Positions 1 to 11,999 of a stretch of 64,000 bases of DNA are shown here, in pieces. Source of the DNA: Sipunculus nudus (lineage: Eukaryota; Annelida; Sipuncula; Golfingiida; Sipunculidae); contig CM049310.1 in the NCBI GenBank assembly GCA_026874595.1, positions 9,736,001 through 9,800,000 on the forward strand, read 5' to 3'. How positions within the stretch are numbered: position 1 is the stretch's first letter; the number at the start of each line of letters is the position of its first letter. The translations under genes and the position numbers were made by a program. The notes beneath the pieces are model-generated. The model searched no databases. It saw only the letters and a list, made by a program, of their open reading frames with translations, and was not told the origin of the DNA.

Positions 1-3000
1 TTATATCTTTAGGATTACAGTATTATTTAGATTATACATGATAAAGTTTAAATTGAATAATTAGATGTTGTTGATTAATTTAGGATTTGGCATATGAAAA
101 ATTTAGGAAATGGATTAGTTATAAAATATCAGTTTTCTAGATTTTTGGTCAGTCTCATTATATAAAATTGTACTTCAAAACATATTTTTTTTTAAAATTT
201 CTGTACAGATAATAACAATGAAAAGGGTTTTGGGGATACTTTATTGTACAATACCATGTGCATTATGATACTTCACCGATGGCATGAAATGCCATTAAGC
301 TACATAATGAAACGACCACTGGGCCACTGACTATTATTAAATGTCAAATGTTGAACTTTGTGTTGGATTGTGAGATCATATTTATCACATCTTTGGCACA
401 CAAATTAATTGTTACAGTCCCACACATGAAAGTGCCTATATATGATGTAATGTCCTACTTTTTTATGAGCCACAGGGGTTGTTGAAGCCTCAGATGAAGT
501 TTTATCTACTTTCATTGAGGTACATAGAAGTTATGAAGATCCTGCTATTTTATGGGGATGATGTCATAAAAATACCTGTATTTTATGGAGATGTCTTAAC
601 AAAGATACGTGTATATATAGTATGTGAGTGATCCTCTCCCAAGTGGTTAATAGCACACTATTTAAGGTAATAAAATACTTATATTTTAAGAACTAGTTTA
701 GATTAGGTGCCATGATAGAATCTTGGGTGGTTCCATGGTAAAGGAGACTGTTGTGTGGCTATATTGGAGTGTATATATCTTGGAAGGTATTGAACTTTGG
801 ACCTTAGGGTCCCCCAGTTCCTTTTCTGCCATTGCCTCCCTAGGCAAATTGTGAAATCTTTACAGAATGTCAAAGGTGTGCTCCATATAATATTGTGATT
901 TCTGGCCAAAGGTGGTCTTAATTCACAGGTGGATTTATTAGGCAGGTTAGTCATAACCAATGTGGATGTTTTTGATTAACCCAGGGTGGTCTTAGACAGG
1001 TGGTCTTAATAGACACGTTGTCATATAAGACAGGTGCATGGTCTTTCAGACAGGTTCCATACATGTGTAAAAACCTGAATCAAAGAAGACATAATAATTA
1101 TGACATATCATTCACATCATAATGATTATGGCTGCCTGTATCCTTGCTTATCAGACAGAGCTTGCTTCAAATAGGCAGTGGACCCCTGATTACCAACTGT
1201 AAGTAAATTAAAATATGTATTCAGTCTGTTTTAGTATGTACATATCTTATTGAAATATCAGGGTAATCCTATCAATAATATATTTACTTTATATTATCAG
1301 TGGCACATGAATCTTGTAAATAATATACTATATATATATATAATGATGTATACAGAATGTGAACCACATTATAAAATAACTGCCTCTTGAATCAGACTTA
1401 AGACTGCTGATATGGTTCTGTGTTGTTAACAACTTTGATGTATATCACAGTGTCATGTGCTCAGAATAGGTTGAATAAAATATATCATGTTCAAAGTAAT
1501 TGATTGTTTGGTCAACAAAGAGTTTGTTTAAAGTAGGTGCTGCTACCTGTTGTCGAATATAGTAACTATAATAACACTTTCCCTGTGAAGTGCTGCTGGT
1601 ATATATTGGCTGGTACTAAGTAATGACACTATTTTAAATACTCTGTCCAAAACACTTATTAACGTTAAGTAAATTGTGGCATCCGCATCTATACATAATT
1701 TAGTATATAATTTAATTGCTAGTGTCATATTTCAGTCTGCATTACATACTATTTTTTTATTGCCATTGTCATATTTCAGTATGCATTAAATATCACTTGC
1801 TTCTCAAGATACTTCGATGAACAATTAAGTTCTCTCGTTGCTTAAAAATTTTTATGAAAGTACATATACATTAAAAATAAAGTTTCCATAAAAATGTAAA
1901 ATGTCAGTTTGAATGTTTGAATCAATTTTTTTTTCTATAATGTATATCATTAATATAATTTTGTAATTTGTTTCGGCATCAAAGTTTAGGATATGTCCAA
2001 ACAATTATGTCTAACTCTGTGTATGTTTCCCTAAAATTATATGTTTCAGAAAGTGATTCTGTCTCAGGTTTTATACGTCAGATGTAATTAATAATTAAAT
2101 TATCATTAACAATCAATATACGTCCATTCATGCCATCAATTATTTGTTTAGGTGTATGATACCTCAATGAAGACGCCTTTTATTTTATTTTTTTTAGTTT
2201 TTATACATCTGTACATGCTTTCAAATAATTGTTATTGTATCATTATTGTTATTATATCAACTCCGTTTGTATGCATGTTTAACCTGTAAGAAGGTAGTAT
2301 GGATTTTGAAAAATAATACATGAAGTTGCTTTCCAGACCGGGTTAATATACGGTTTTGCTGCCTTCGAAATTATCTTATCAGCGAGATAATAAAGAAAAC
2401 TATTGTGTGCCCATTGATTTTGGAATAGCTTTACACATTGCGCAAGACTTGTGGCTTCACCTGCGGTATTTTACGGAGTTCTCATAACTCGGATTTCTCA
2501 AGATTGGAATCAGGGTTTGTTCTGAAAATGTGTTAATTGGTCATGCCAGTATAGTTTGAATAAGGCTTGTGGCGCCACCTACAATTCTTTAGTTTTCATC
2601 AGTTGTATATCCACATTAACAACGTGCGTTTTACAGCTAAATAACAAAAGACTGACGGCCTGGCAGTGTTGGAGTTTAGCCTATATGTATACCTGGAGTT
2701 CTCCAATGGAAGAGTTCTGTATAAAGATAGGGTTTTACAAAATTTATATTGCACCAAAGATCCTAATCCTTTTAAGCTCTGCTGATTTTATTTTTTTCAA
2801 TAATTTTAAGGATAAGATAAGAAAATATTGGTTCATTATCAGCAAGTTAAAAATCATCCAACCGACTTCGTCGGTGTGTATATACTGTTAGTAATATATG
2901 CACAGTTAATATTCATTTAATAATAATTTAGGATGAAGTTGTCGTGAAGGTATTGAGCTTACATAAGACAGGTGGATAAATGGATTTTTGGCATACATGT

Positions 3001-3780
3001 TAGCATTATTCCTTTCAAATGTTTTTCCACTTATTAAGAATAAAAGCATACAATGGAACGTGCATCTTCAATTTATTTTTTCTTTTGAGCGAAATGTTTC
3101 TAATTTATCCCACATCAAGCTAGCATTATGAACATTGTTGATGTAAAGCATAATTAATGTTAAGGTGCAAATCGTAATGATTACGGAGATTTGGGACTCC
3201 CCCCCCCCCCCCCCCCATCCCAAACAAACGTTTTCAGCTAGAGCAGTGAGTAGAATGAAATGGATGACCAAGAATGGAATATGACCGCTGCGTGAGGAGT
3301 GAACATATTGCATGGAACCGTCCGCTCCTGCGGTCTCGTCACTAAGAGGCGGCTTGAGAGGGGACGAACGGGCCGAAATAAGTAGTGAACGGAACTATAC
3401 ACGCATACACTGAGAAAGGGACGGAATTCGCGTCATATCATGCATTTAAATCTACCTAAGGTTGCGCCATTACACATAAATTAACACCCCCCCCCCTTTG
3501 GCGCTTCGCGTCTCGCCTATGTCTCTTCAATGCCGTGCTATAACGAGCCCCCTCTATTTTAAAATCCTCGATCAGCCCCTGGTACCTGATGATAATATTT
3601 GTGATACCTTGCTCATATATTTCCCGCTCATGACCGAAAATGAACAATCTCACTCGAATGAGAAGAGAACATGAACATCAGTGTGTATTTTTTAGCGAAC
3701 CTGTGAGCTTATGCGATAGTGCGGCGTCGTCTGTCGTGTGTCGTGTGTCGTACGTCGTGCGTTGTCTGTACGTTAACCAT
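1..3780. other. Intergenic DNA, no gene seen
   Basis: AT-rich and without convincing splice-linked coding sequence. It holds a dispersed-repeat copy near 840-1065, a poly(C) tract at 3199-3216 and, at 3722-3775, a short GTCGT-type tandem tract. Confidence 0.6.
840..1065 (+). repeat. Dispersed repeat (GTGGTCTTATTAGACAGGTGG type)
   Basis: Contains GGTGGTCTTAGACAGGTGG and ends GGTCTTTCAGACAGGTTCCA. A second copy at about 53945-54105 has the same order of motifs, including TTATAACCAATGT, and ends with the same 20 bases. Class unknown. Confidence 0.6.
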
Positions 3781-3813
3781 AGCTATCTCAAAAACGACAG
3801 AAGCTAGCGGCGT

Positions 3814-3916
3814 CTAAAATGCCGACTGCCGCCTGCCGATTGTGCCTGCCACCGAGCTGCCACCTGACGAATTTTAGTGAAAACTGGCAGTTACCACGCC
3901 GGCAGGCGGCATTTAG
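3814..3916. mobile_element. Small GC-rich inverted-repeat element (MITE-like)
   Basis: Left end CTAAAATGCCG and right end CGGCATTTAG are near-inverted; both continue inward into GCCGCCTGCCG-like sequence. About 100 bp, much richer in GC than its surroundings. No clear target duplication. Confidence 0.35.
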
Positions 3917-4329
3917 TGATTTGTGACCGTAGCATAAGTCATCTGTCCAACTGTTAAGCTGATTGGTTTAAACTTTACAAGAATTATTCTATGGTAGGGT
4001 TCTGCCAGTTTTTTAAGAATAGATTGGGTAAATATAGCTTTAAAAAAGCATTTTAGCCAATTGAAAAAGGCTTTCTGTGTTTGAAAACAGATTTGACAAC
4101 TTGCTGAGTTTCAGCAGCCAAGTCAAGAGGTCACTCAGTACAAACAGGTGGGGGTCCAGACATCTCCATGGCAACTGACCTGGCTCTGGGGGGTGTCTAG
4201 ACAATGTCTAGACGTCTAGACACAGCGTCTAGACATCTGGACACAATTTATAGATGCAGAATTCCAAGATTATTGGAACTATATCTTTCAGAAAAAACTT
4301 GGTTTGCATTTTAAGCGAATCGAGGTTTT

Positions 4330-5135
4330 CATCAGGTCTCATGTGAACTTCTGCGCCCTCATTTTTTGTTGACCTCTGACCATTCCTTGCTGCCCAGCAT
4401 CATTTTTTGCGTCTGTTTCCACACATAATCCCACATATCTCGAGAACCGTTTGACCGATCAGGCTAAAAATTTTGCACAAATGTAGCCCTTTGATAGCTT
4501 TATAACATACACTAAAAATGGTGGCGCCACCTGCAACCATTTTTGCACAGCGTCCATCTGTTCATCTGCCTTGGGATAATATCACTCATATCCCAGCAGT
4601 GGTTTGACTTTTCCACCTGAAATTTTGCAGGTTTATACATCCCGGACAGCTTACTCGATTTTATGACAGGTGGCGCCACCTACATTCACGTTTACTCTGC
4701 AGACATCCAAGCTCATATCTTGGGAACCGTTAGACCGATTGGGCCAAAATTTTGCTTGTGTAAAGATCTCACATAGCTCTTCATCATAAGCTAAACTGGT
4801 GGCGCCACCTGCAACCACTTATGAACACCGTCCATCTGTTCATCTGCCTTGGGATAAAATCACTCATATTTCAGCAGTGGTTTGACTTATCCAACTGAAA
4901 TTTTGCAGGTTTATACATCATGGACAATTTTCTCGATTTTATGACAGGTGGCACCATCTACATTCACGTTTAAGCTGCAGACATCCATGCTAATATGCAA
5001 TACACCTCACTCTATTCCCCTTGCCACTTAATCCATGCCTCACTTCACCGGTCCCACTCTGATTTCTGCGGATACACATCGTCGCTTGTCCACTACCCAT
5101 ATTCTAGTTTTAAAATGTCTTAGTCTAAAACTTGC
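4330..5135 (-). repeat. Inverted fragment of the GGTGGCGCCACC modular repeat
   Basis: Four GGTGGCGCCACC or near copies at about 4520, 4669, 4799 and 4948, with flanking text that is the reverse complement of 15930-17350 and 30470-30650. The end (4980-5130) matches the reverse complement of 15940-16070 closely. Confidence 0.75.
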
Positions 5136-5730
5136 AGGTCCGAAATGTCCATTTTGCTGAAATCATATTGACTAAGGTAGATATGCAGGACTTAAAGGAT
5201 CAATATTAAATTTTAAAAATAAACCTCCATTCATACTCCAAAACTTTGCACAGGTTTGCATTAGGCCTGTAGGCCTTCTTATTTCCAGAACAGGGTTGTT
5301 AAAATGATTTGACATGCGTAACTGAAAACGTGCGTAAAACCATAAGCGACTGCACAAGCATAGGAATGGTGTGTGTGTATGTGTGGGGGGGGGGGGGGGC
5401 AGTCTGTCCCTGTCGATCCCGATCATTGCATCACTCACCACGCAGGCCAAATAAATCAACGCGAAGGTTATATGAAAAAAGGACAATATAGATGTTATTG
5501 TAGAACTATAAGCATGGATGGCGGTAGCGTTGGTGTTCTTCAGTAGACCTTTCCCACTGTAAGGGACCACTAGATCCACATAACATATGTTAAAAATGCA
5601 TGCAATAAAGTGTTTTCTATGAAAAATTATGGAATCTGCCAATACTTCCGTACAGTTACTCTTGTACACAAGTGGAAATAAAATTACGTAGGGCGCGTTC
5701 AGGGGCGCTAAACATAAACATAGCGCACTC

Positions 5731-5747
5731 GCCACCAGGTGGCCATA
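5731..5747 (+). promoter_or_regulatory. CTCF-like site upstream of the SDR gene
   Basis: GCCACCAGGTGGCCATA shares the 13-base core of the site at 47220. It lies about 0.8 kb before the SDR start codon in a GC-richer stretch. Motif only. Confidence 0.3.
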
Positions 5748-6564
5748 CCGTACAACTTCACAAATCAGGATTTTTTTCTGACTTCAACCGGTGTTTCTTC
5801 TTTTTTTCTTCTATGATGTTTCTTTTCCTCCTTGTCTGGCAGTTGTCGCGCATGTTCAGGATCGGACCTCTGGTCACGCGCGATGTGGTGTTAAAAATAC
5901 ACGTGGACTGTGTTTAACCTTACACAGAAGCAACGTACAAAACTGGTGAACTGACGATGGTATGTCTATGTCCCTGTGTGGTTTTCTCAGAAACTTTGAT
6001 ATTTAGCCAGAATGAACTGATAGCATGAGATAAAACACATTATTTTAAATGATTATGTACCCTTAATCATCGTCTGCTCTGTCCAGGTCCTATAATTTGG
6101 CTGTATTGCATGTTTTGTCAAATTAAATATTATAAAAGCCAGAGGTTCAAACAGGCCTTGTACCGTTAAAGAAAGGTAGATTTTATACATTTTTCATTCA
6201 AAATCTAACAGTATGAAATTTTGGTCGATGTAACAGACCCTCACACTCAGTGTCATTCTTCGCCGGCAGGTGGCGCAAGTGAGATGGAAAAGGTCTATTC
6301 TTTATTGCAAATTCTTATTAGTTTATCGTGCTTTATGGTGTATAGCCCCATAAACAACTGCACCACAATATCTTTTTGCATACTATGCATATAGACAGTG
6401 ACTCTTGACCTCCCTGTTTTTATAGGCAAAACAAAATGTTTGGCCTACGCGTAACTGGGTCACGAACATCTGATTAAGCACAACTCGGCTTTGTCTGTCC
6501 TTGTTTTTAACCTTTGAGCCCTACAAACGCCTCGCTGGCTTTTAATGCAAACGTGATAGTCACA

Positions 6565-6706
6565 ATGTTTGATCTCTTGCAAGAAATTTTTCGAACATTA
6601 TTTTTGACGCTCGTCTACCTGGTCGAGGGCATCGTCCTTGCCTTCATTCCAAAACGCTGGCGCCACAAAAGTGTCAGCGGGGAAAATGTCCTCATCACAG
6701 GAGCTG
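6565..6706 (+). CDS. SDR16C5-like: SDR gene exon 1 (start codon, membrane anchor, first half of TGxxxGxG)
   Basis: Encodes residues 1-47 plus one base of codon 48: a short hydrophobic stretch (LFLTLVYLVEGIVLAFI), a basic PKRWRHK segment and NVLITGA. The donor is G|GTATGT, phase 1. The split of the TGxxxGxG loop between exons 1 and 2 is confirmed by the protein reading across the junction. A 5' UTR exon or promoter could not be identified. Confidence 0.9.
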
Positions 6707-9700
6707 GTATGTGTTTTAAACTTGCGACTTGTATACATTCTAATGATCATGGGAGTGACCTAATTAATTCTTTGATCCGTGTGCAATGTTTATACGCCTG
6801 TCTCTGTAGGTGTCGTTTATAGATAAGTCACTCCAGATTGTATTACTTTACTATTATGTAATAGGAGCATATATCATAGGCCATTTTTGTGAGAGCGCTG
6901 CTTGTATGATGAAAAAGTTTCAATGAACACATGAATCACTAATTGCGGTTTGGCAGGTTATTACTCAATGCTAAATCGGCTAGCGAAACTTGCATTACTC
7001 TTCATTTGAAGATATTTATCTTCGGGAGATTCTCACTCGGGTTTGGGGGAATTCAAAATTCTCATAGCCAATTAAAATATAAGAGATGCTTAGATGTATC
7101 GTAATTGTTACCCCCCCCCCCCCCCCCGGAATCATAACCATGTCCCGGCTCTGAACTTTCACCAATACTAAACGTTAGATATTAGTTAATTTAAAAGCAA
7201 ACAAAAGAGGGAAATAGAATGGCATTCAGCTGAGCGCAGACCTCCACCTATAAAACCAAAACAACCCTTCTATTTCTGGTCCTGTATCCAGATCCATGCC
7301 AAATTTGTGCGGCCTCCCCTCGCCCATGTCTCATCCCTTCACAAAGTGTCATGGAAATATTTTCAGTGGATTTTGCAAAATCCTGCAAACAAGCAAGCAA
7401 GCAAACACGGATGAATACAAAAACTCTTTGGCGGAAATGATAAATAACTTCTCTGACCAAACTTGAAAGCATTTAAACCGTATTAGGTTTTACTGTTCAG
7501 GGGGTGGTATGGGTCGGCTACTTGTAACCGTTTTAACCTTGTTTTTCTGTTCAGGGAGTGGTATGGGTCAGCTACTTATAGCCTAACCGTTTAAACCATA
7601 TTTGTTTTTTCTTTTCAGGGAGTGGTATGGGTCGGCTACTCGCCTACAGGTTTGCCATGCTTAAGGCGAATCTGATCCTGTGGGATATAAATGAGAAGGG
7701 AAATGAAGAAACCGCCGGCCACTGCCGTCGTTTAGGGGCACGTGCTACCACCTACAGAAGTGACGTCAGTAACCGACAAGAGGTCTACGCTCTGGCGGAA
7801 AAGGTAACCTGTGAACTAGCTATAAATCTAGCCACAATCTTGATTGTTGGCTTTCCTCACTAAGAAAGTTATGAACCTAACCTATAGATGGCGTCAATAT
7901 TTCTAGTCAAGGAGATTTGGCCGTTTCATATTTGATAATTGCCTCCGTCAGGAGCCTGTGTGTTTGTTCACACCACAACACACGCAGTCATGAATGGAAT
8001 CCAATAAAATTTCTATGGCTCCTTGGAAATGGGCCAATGAAGAACCGATTAGATTTTGGTGTAGATCCGGCTCATGATTTGGAACTTGGAAGGTCATCAA
8101 GGAATATTCACAAATGTGCAGTCACATACATGAACGAATGAACCTGGCTATGTGGGTTAAAAAGTGAATGTAAACACGGTCCAGCCTCATGCACCACGCC
8201 GGTCACCTGCCCGCCTGTTTAGGCCTTGTTCACGGTGTAGCGCCTATAGTACCAATACGAGTGAGGGTGTCCAGTAGTTACTTAAATTATGGCTTGTTCA
8301 CATCGGCATTCACAAAGTATGAACTTCAGCACTGGAATTTCATTGTTCCCAGAGCGTTTATGAAACGTGTGCTTTCAGTTCTCAGTTGAGCGACCGTCTA
8401 CATCCAACAACCCCCCCCCCCTTTTGGCGGAGGCTTGCATTCCTTGGAATGCAGAATTCTATTTACTTTAAGTATATTAATTAGTGTAACCATTTCATCT
8501 GTAAGACCAGGAAACATTCGCCAGAGCTTATTTAAAAGGTTCTGAATGCGTACCAAAGTGTGTTTTGTTTTGCATGTTTTTAGAGGCACAATAATACAAG
8601 GGGTCTGGCAAGTGACGCTAGTCGAGATAAAAAACAGTAACCAAGGATTATCAGATATTTAAGCTTATGGCTTTATAGTAATACTTTATTCATTCATCTT
8701 TTGAGGCGCACATGCCGTGCATTGTATAAATCAGTTCACCGGCTTTGGAAATTAAACCACAAAGTATATAGAAATATCGGAGTTCTGGCGGGAAATTGAC
8801 AGGGCAGATCCCCCCATGTTTTCTATATACACACCTTGTGTAGCTGACTCGTAACCTTCCCTCAAGTACATAATTTCATTCAGCTATAGTCTACTCTTTA
8901 CAAGAGGACTTTTTGCCTTAGACGGCCACCACGGGAGCCGTGTTTATATCGTCGCCACTTAGCATAGTGGATGCATGCATGGCTAACCTTTTGACGCACT
9001 TCCGAAATAAATTTGCTTATTGCGAAAGTGAGGGATGAAAGAAGAATAGGGCAGACACCGGGGCTCTCATAAATGTAATATGTAAATGAATTCTTTGCGA
9101 AGATCTTTGAGACATTTATCAATATAGTCATATTTATAAAAAAATATTTAAACAAAATGATTTATATAGCCCAAACGTTTCATGAACTTTCATCTGTACT
9201 AGGTGAAGAAAGACGTTGGTAACGTAGATATCCTGATAAACAACGCGGGGATCGTGACGGGGAAGAGGTTCCTGCAGTGTTCTGACGAGATGATACAGAA
9301 AACCATGGACATCAACGCCACCGCTCATTTCTGGGTACGACATTGGTTTGTTAAAAGAAGTATGCATTAAAATACTTTATAATACTGCATGGCATGTGTT
9401 TTTGATTTAGATATATCATGAAAATATTTAAGATGAAAATATAAAAAATATGGGAATGCTGAATAGTAACTTGTAGCTGGCACAAAAAAAAATAATTCAA
9501 TTTTGGCAAATCCTGTGTATGATAATTTTGCTTCAACTCTAACCTCTTGTTTCTATGCACATATTCTTAACAAATTTGAGAAAATGTACCATTATAAAAC
9601 ATGTATCCTCTGTTTGGTTAAATTTTTAATGTAAACATTTGCCACACTAGGTGGCTCATCCCCAAAAGTTTGTTTTCCGTAAGTTATCTGCATATATGTA

Positions 9701-11279
9701 TATACTGCATGTAAAACTAGTGTTTTGATATGCTAGACCGTGCACACTTTAAAATTTCTCATAAGATTATGATACTTAATGACCACAGACAGTGAAAGCA
9801 TTTCTACCTGGAATGATGACAAGAAATCATGGTCACATTGTCACGCTGGCGAGCGCGGCCGGGATGATCGGTACGTGCGGGCTGGCAGATTACAGCGCCA
9901 GCAAGTTCGCCGCTGTTGGATTTGAAGAGAGCATTCGAGCTGAACTCCACGAATGCGGCAAGACTGGTGTTCATACCACCGTGGTGTGTCCGTATCACAT
10001 AGACACCGGCATGTTCGATGGCTTTAACACAAGGTTTTGGATTTTTTTGTTTCTTAAATTAAACAAAATTTATTTTATTTTGTCCACTTTGAATTTTTCT
10101 CAAGAACCAATACTGAGGTAATATCATCAATCACTTAATGTAGCTTGAAGAAATTCAGAAAAGTTTCAGAAAACCTTAATTCAGCTTTAAATATCAGTTC
10201 TTCATTGACTTATACAATCATACACCAACCTGTCATCATATGTTTTGATTAACATTCATTTAGGAGAAATAAGTAATGAACATGTGTACATTGGAGAAAT
10301 TAAACTTCTTTTCAGTGGAGAAAAAAATGAACAAAACGATAACGCATTTATGCCCTCAGACGCAGTGGTATGAAGTATAGCTTAATTATTTGTCGATGAT
10401 AAATTTTCAAGTGATCATTTAACTTCTTGAAAATTTTTATTGTGAATTGTATATTTAATCTATTGGCCAAGTCTGCTGGTTATTCCCCAGATATCAAATT
10501 AAGTTTCAATTTTTATTTAAACACCTTTTGGTCAGAAACTGAATCAACGCACTACGTTTATATCATATTTTATGATCGTCAGCTACATATGAACAACAGA
10601 ACCGGCATCTTGGGGGTTTGCCTCGATTTCTTAGATACAAGCCAGAAACTCCCACTTTTCAGTTCTCGGTTAAAAAAAATGTAGCTTCTTTAATTATTTA
10701 TACATAACTTAATATGATCATTCTTTGTCAATAAACCCGAAATCTCCGTGTCATTCTTCGCCGGTGCATGGGTGTCACAAGTAAAGTGGAAAATGTTCAC
10801 TGTATTTGATCATGGATTTGTTCAATCGAACCCTAAATTAAAGCCCTCTTCAGCAACATGTTTGATCGTATTGTTGAGCAAATACACTACATGTGTTTCA
10901 TTTCAGATTCAAACTGATGCTGCCTACGACACCAACGGAGGAGGCCGTGGATATGATCATGAACGCCGTCCTCACCAACACGTACACGCTGTACATTCCT
11001 AAGTCTCTCGCGCTTTTCTTCTTCCTGAAAGCGTGAGTTCATTCATATTTCTTCGTCGTTTGTTTAAACAAAGCCCAAACCGAAAAAAACCCGTAAAATA
11101 TGCATGGGGAAACAGTGCTAAATGGAAATTTCCCCATTTATATCGGGGGGGATGTAAAACCACTTCCCTTCCCTTTGATCCGCCCCTGACAAATGATTAG
11201 GTACTTTGATAATGACACGCTTGAAGTAATGCCAAATGCTTTTCAGTCCTTATGATATAAATGTATAAATGAGTAGCTT

Positions 11280-11333
<54 letters not shown>

Positions 11334-11512
11334 CTCTGAAGAAAAACAACACTGTTAATTCACAACAGTCTGTTTCACGGGATGCGACCCGATCATCAGG
11401 TGAATGTGGTTAGAATGAAGCTAACGGCGTGGTTTGAAAAGCCGAGACTTTACGAGATTATGCTAGTCTGTAGGCCATAGAGCACTTTACATCGGAGGGT
11501 AACACTACCTTC

Positions 11513-11565
<53 letters not shown>

Positions 11566-11883
11566 TAAATTATGAATCTAGAATAAAACAGAATTGAGGA
11601 ACGCCTCATAATTGATTACCCCGATAACAGAACCGTAAATTTATTTTATATATCTCTATATTTATTAATACTATTTTTAGTAGACATCGCAATGTCTCCA
11701 TGCAATCTAGGTGATGTATATATGCATGCTTATAATTATATATATGTCTAATAGGCTACAAATGTGTCCTTCAATGTTTTTCTTTGCAGGGTCTTGCCTG
11801 TCAAGTGTCAGTTATTGCTGGCGGACTTTTTTGGCGCTAACAAAACTATGAACAATTTCCGAGGCCGGGTAAAGACAGACTAG
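6565..11883 (+). CDS. SDR16C5-like: SDR16C-family short-chain dehydrogenase/reductase (RDHE2-like), 6 coding exons, 307 aa
   Basis: Exons 6565-6706, 7619-7803, 9203-9334, 9789-10033, 10907-11032 and 11790-11883 join in phase, all with GT-AG borders, to 924 nt ending in TAG. Family knowledge: SDR16C enzymes (RDHE2, DHRS3, RDH10) interconvert retinol-type alcohols and aldehydes at the ER or lipid-droplet membrane. Seen: an N-terminal hydrophobic anchor (about residues 9-28); TGAGSGMG cofactor loop at 45-52; LWDIN after strand beta-2, whose acidic residue favours NAD(H); INNAG at 121-125; catalytic S175, Y188 and K192 (YSASK), with Ser exactly 13 before Tyr as usual; a C-terminal hydrophobic segment LALFFFLKAVLP. 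Human RDHE2 is about 309 aa, so this looks complete. The ATG at 6565 was chosen because it gives the family-type N-terminus; the open frame upstream has no better ATG. RDHE2 is the closest match by eye, but DHRS3 and RDH10 orthology are not excluded. Substrate is inferred. Confidence 0.93.
7380..7470. repeat. Part of a dispersed repeat with (GCAA)n tract
   Basis: CAAACAAGCAAGCAAGCAAA beside a region reading like non-coding dispersed repeat. It sits in SDR intron 1, just before the triplicated acceptor. Confidence 0.35.
7490..7645 (+). repeat. Three tandem copies of the exon-2 acceptor region
   Basis: Acceptor-plus-exon starts at 7501, 7555 and 7619 each read TTCAG followed by G-rich sequence and GGTATGGGTC, with AACCGTTTTAACC-like spacer between them. 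Periods are 54 and 64 bp. Copies 1 and 2 are in frame with exon 1 but lead to TAA within 20-30 codons. Confidence 0.9.
7619..7803 (+). CDS. SDR16C5-like: SDR gene exon 2 (rest of Rossmann loop, beta-2, WDINEKGNEET)
   Basis: Begins after CTTTTCAG at 7618 and ends AAG|GTAACC, phase 0; it encodes residues 48-109. The first about 25 bases and the acceptor occur twice more just upstream, at 7501 and 7555. Only this third copy continues into the conserved SDR sequence; the other two run into a stop. Confidence 0.9.
9203..9334 (+). CDS. SDR16C5-like: SDR gene exon 3 (INNAGIVTG region)
   Basis: Acceptor CTGTACTAG, donor TGG|GTACGA. Encodes 44 residues (110-153) including DILINNAGIVTGKRF, the conserved NNAG motif that stabilises the central beta-sheet of SDR enzymes, and ending with HFW before the catalytic half. 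Confidence 0.9.
9789..10033 (+). CDS. SDR16C5-like: SDR gene exon 4 (catalytic Ser-Tyr-Lys)
   Basis: Acceptor CCACAG, donor ACAAG|GTTTTG, phase 2. Encodes KAFLPGMM, HGHIVTLASAAG with the catalytic serine, DYSASKFAA with Tyr and Lys, and VVCPYHIDTGMFDG, the segment after the active site that closes over the cofactor. The base composition is visibly GC-richer than the flanking introns. Confidence 0.92.
10907..11032 (+). CDS. SDR16C5-like: SDR gene exon 5
   Basis: Acceptor TTTCAG, donor AAAGC|GTGAGT. Read in phase with exon 4 it gives RFKLMLPTTPTEEAVDMIMNA and then YIPKSLALFFFLKA, the C-terminal helix region of SDR16C proteins. Confidence 0.88.
11110..11190 (-). repeat. CAGGGGCGGATC-type repeat end
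   Basis: Reverse complement begins TCAGGGGCGGATC and runs into a poly(G) tract. Related ends occur at about 14654 and 58923. Probably the edge of a dispersed element. Confidence 0.4.
11284..11552 (-). mobile_element. (TA)n-flanked segment with hammerhead-like motif
   Basis: (TA)n at 11284-11332 and 11513-11552 flank about 180 bp. On the minus strand it reads CACCTGATGA, then CGGG and CCCG as a possible stem, then GAAAC, then ACTGTT and AACAGT as a hairpin. CTGATGA and GAAA are hammerhead core boxes; hammerheads occur in Penelope-like elements. The helix next to CTGATGA is not clearly formed, so activity is doubtful. Lies in SDR intron 5. Confidence 0.4.
11790..11883 (+). CDS. SDR16C5-like: SDR gene exon 6 (C-terminus and TAG stop)
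   Basis: Acceptor TCTTTGCAG. Encodes AVLPVKCQLLLADFFGANK and then a TMNNFRGR tail like the MNxFxGR end of DHRS3-type proteins. The stop is at 11881-11883. A possible AATAAA lies near 12635, which would give a 3' UTR of about 0.75 kb; this is tentative. Confidence 0.88.
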
Positions 11884-11999
11884 GGCCAGTGTCGTCAAGT
11901 CTGTGTATATCCGTCCTTATACGGGTGGAACCATTCCACGGTCTCTGAATTCAACTATACGAACGATGCATGTCATGACACTTTCATAATATCACAAAT

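Noticed and set aside
5172-5735. 187-residue open frame on the minus strand
   Set aside because: It crosses a G-run (read as Pro repeats) and repeat DNA, has no domain, and no splice partners.
6514-6564. Longer N-terminus for the SDR protein
   Set aside because: The frame is open but has no ATG before 6565, and the extra residues do not fit the family.
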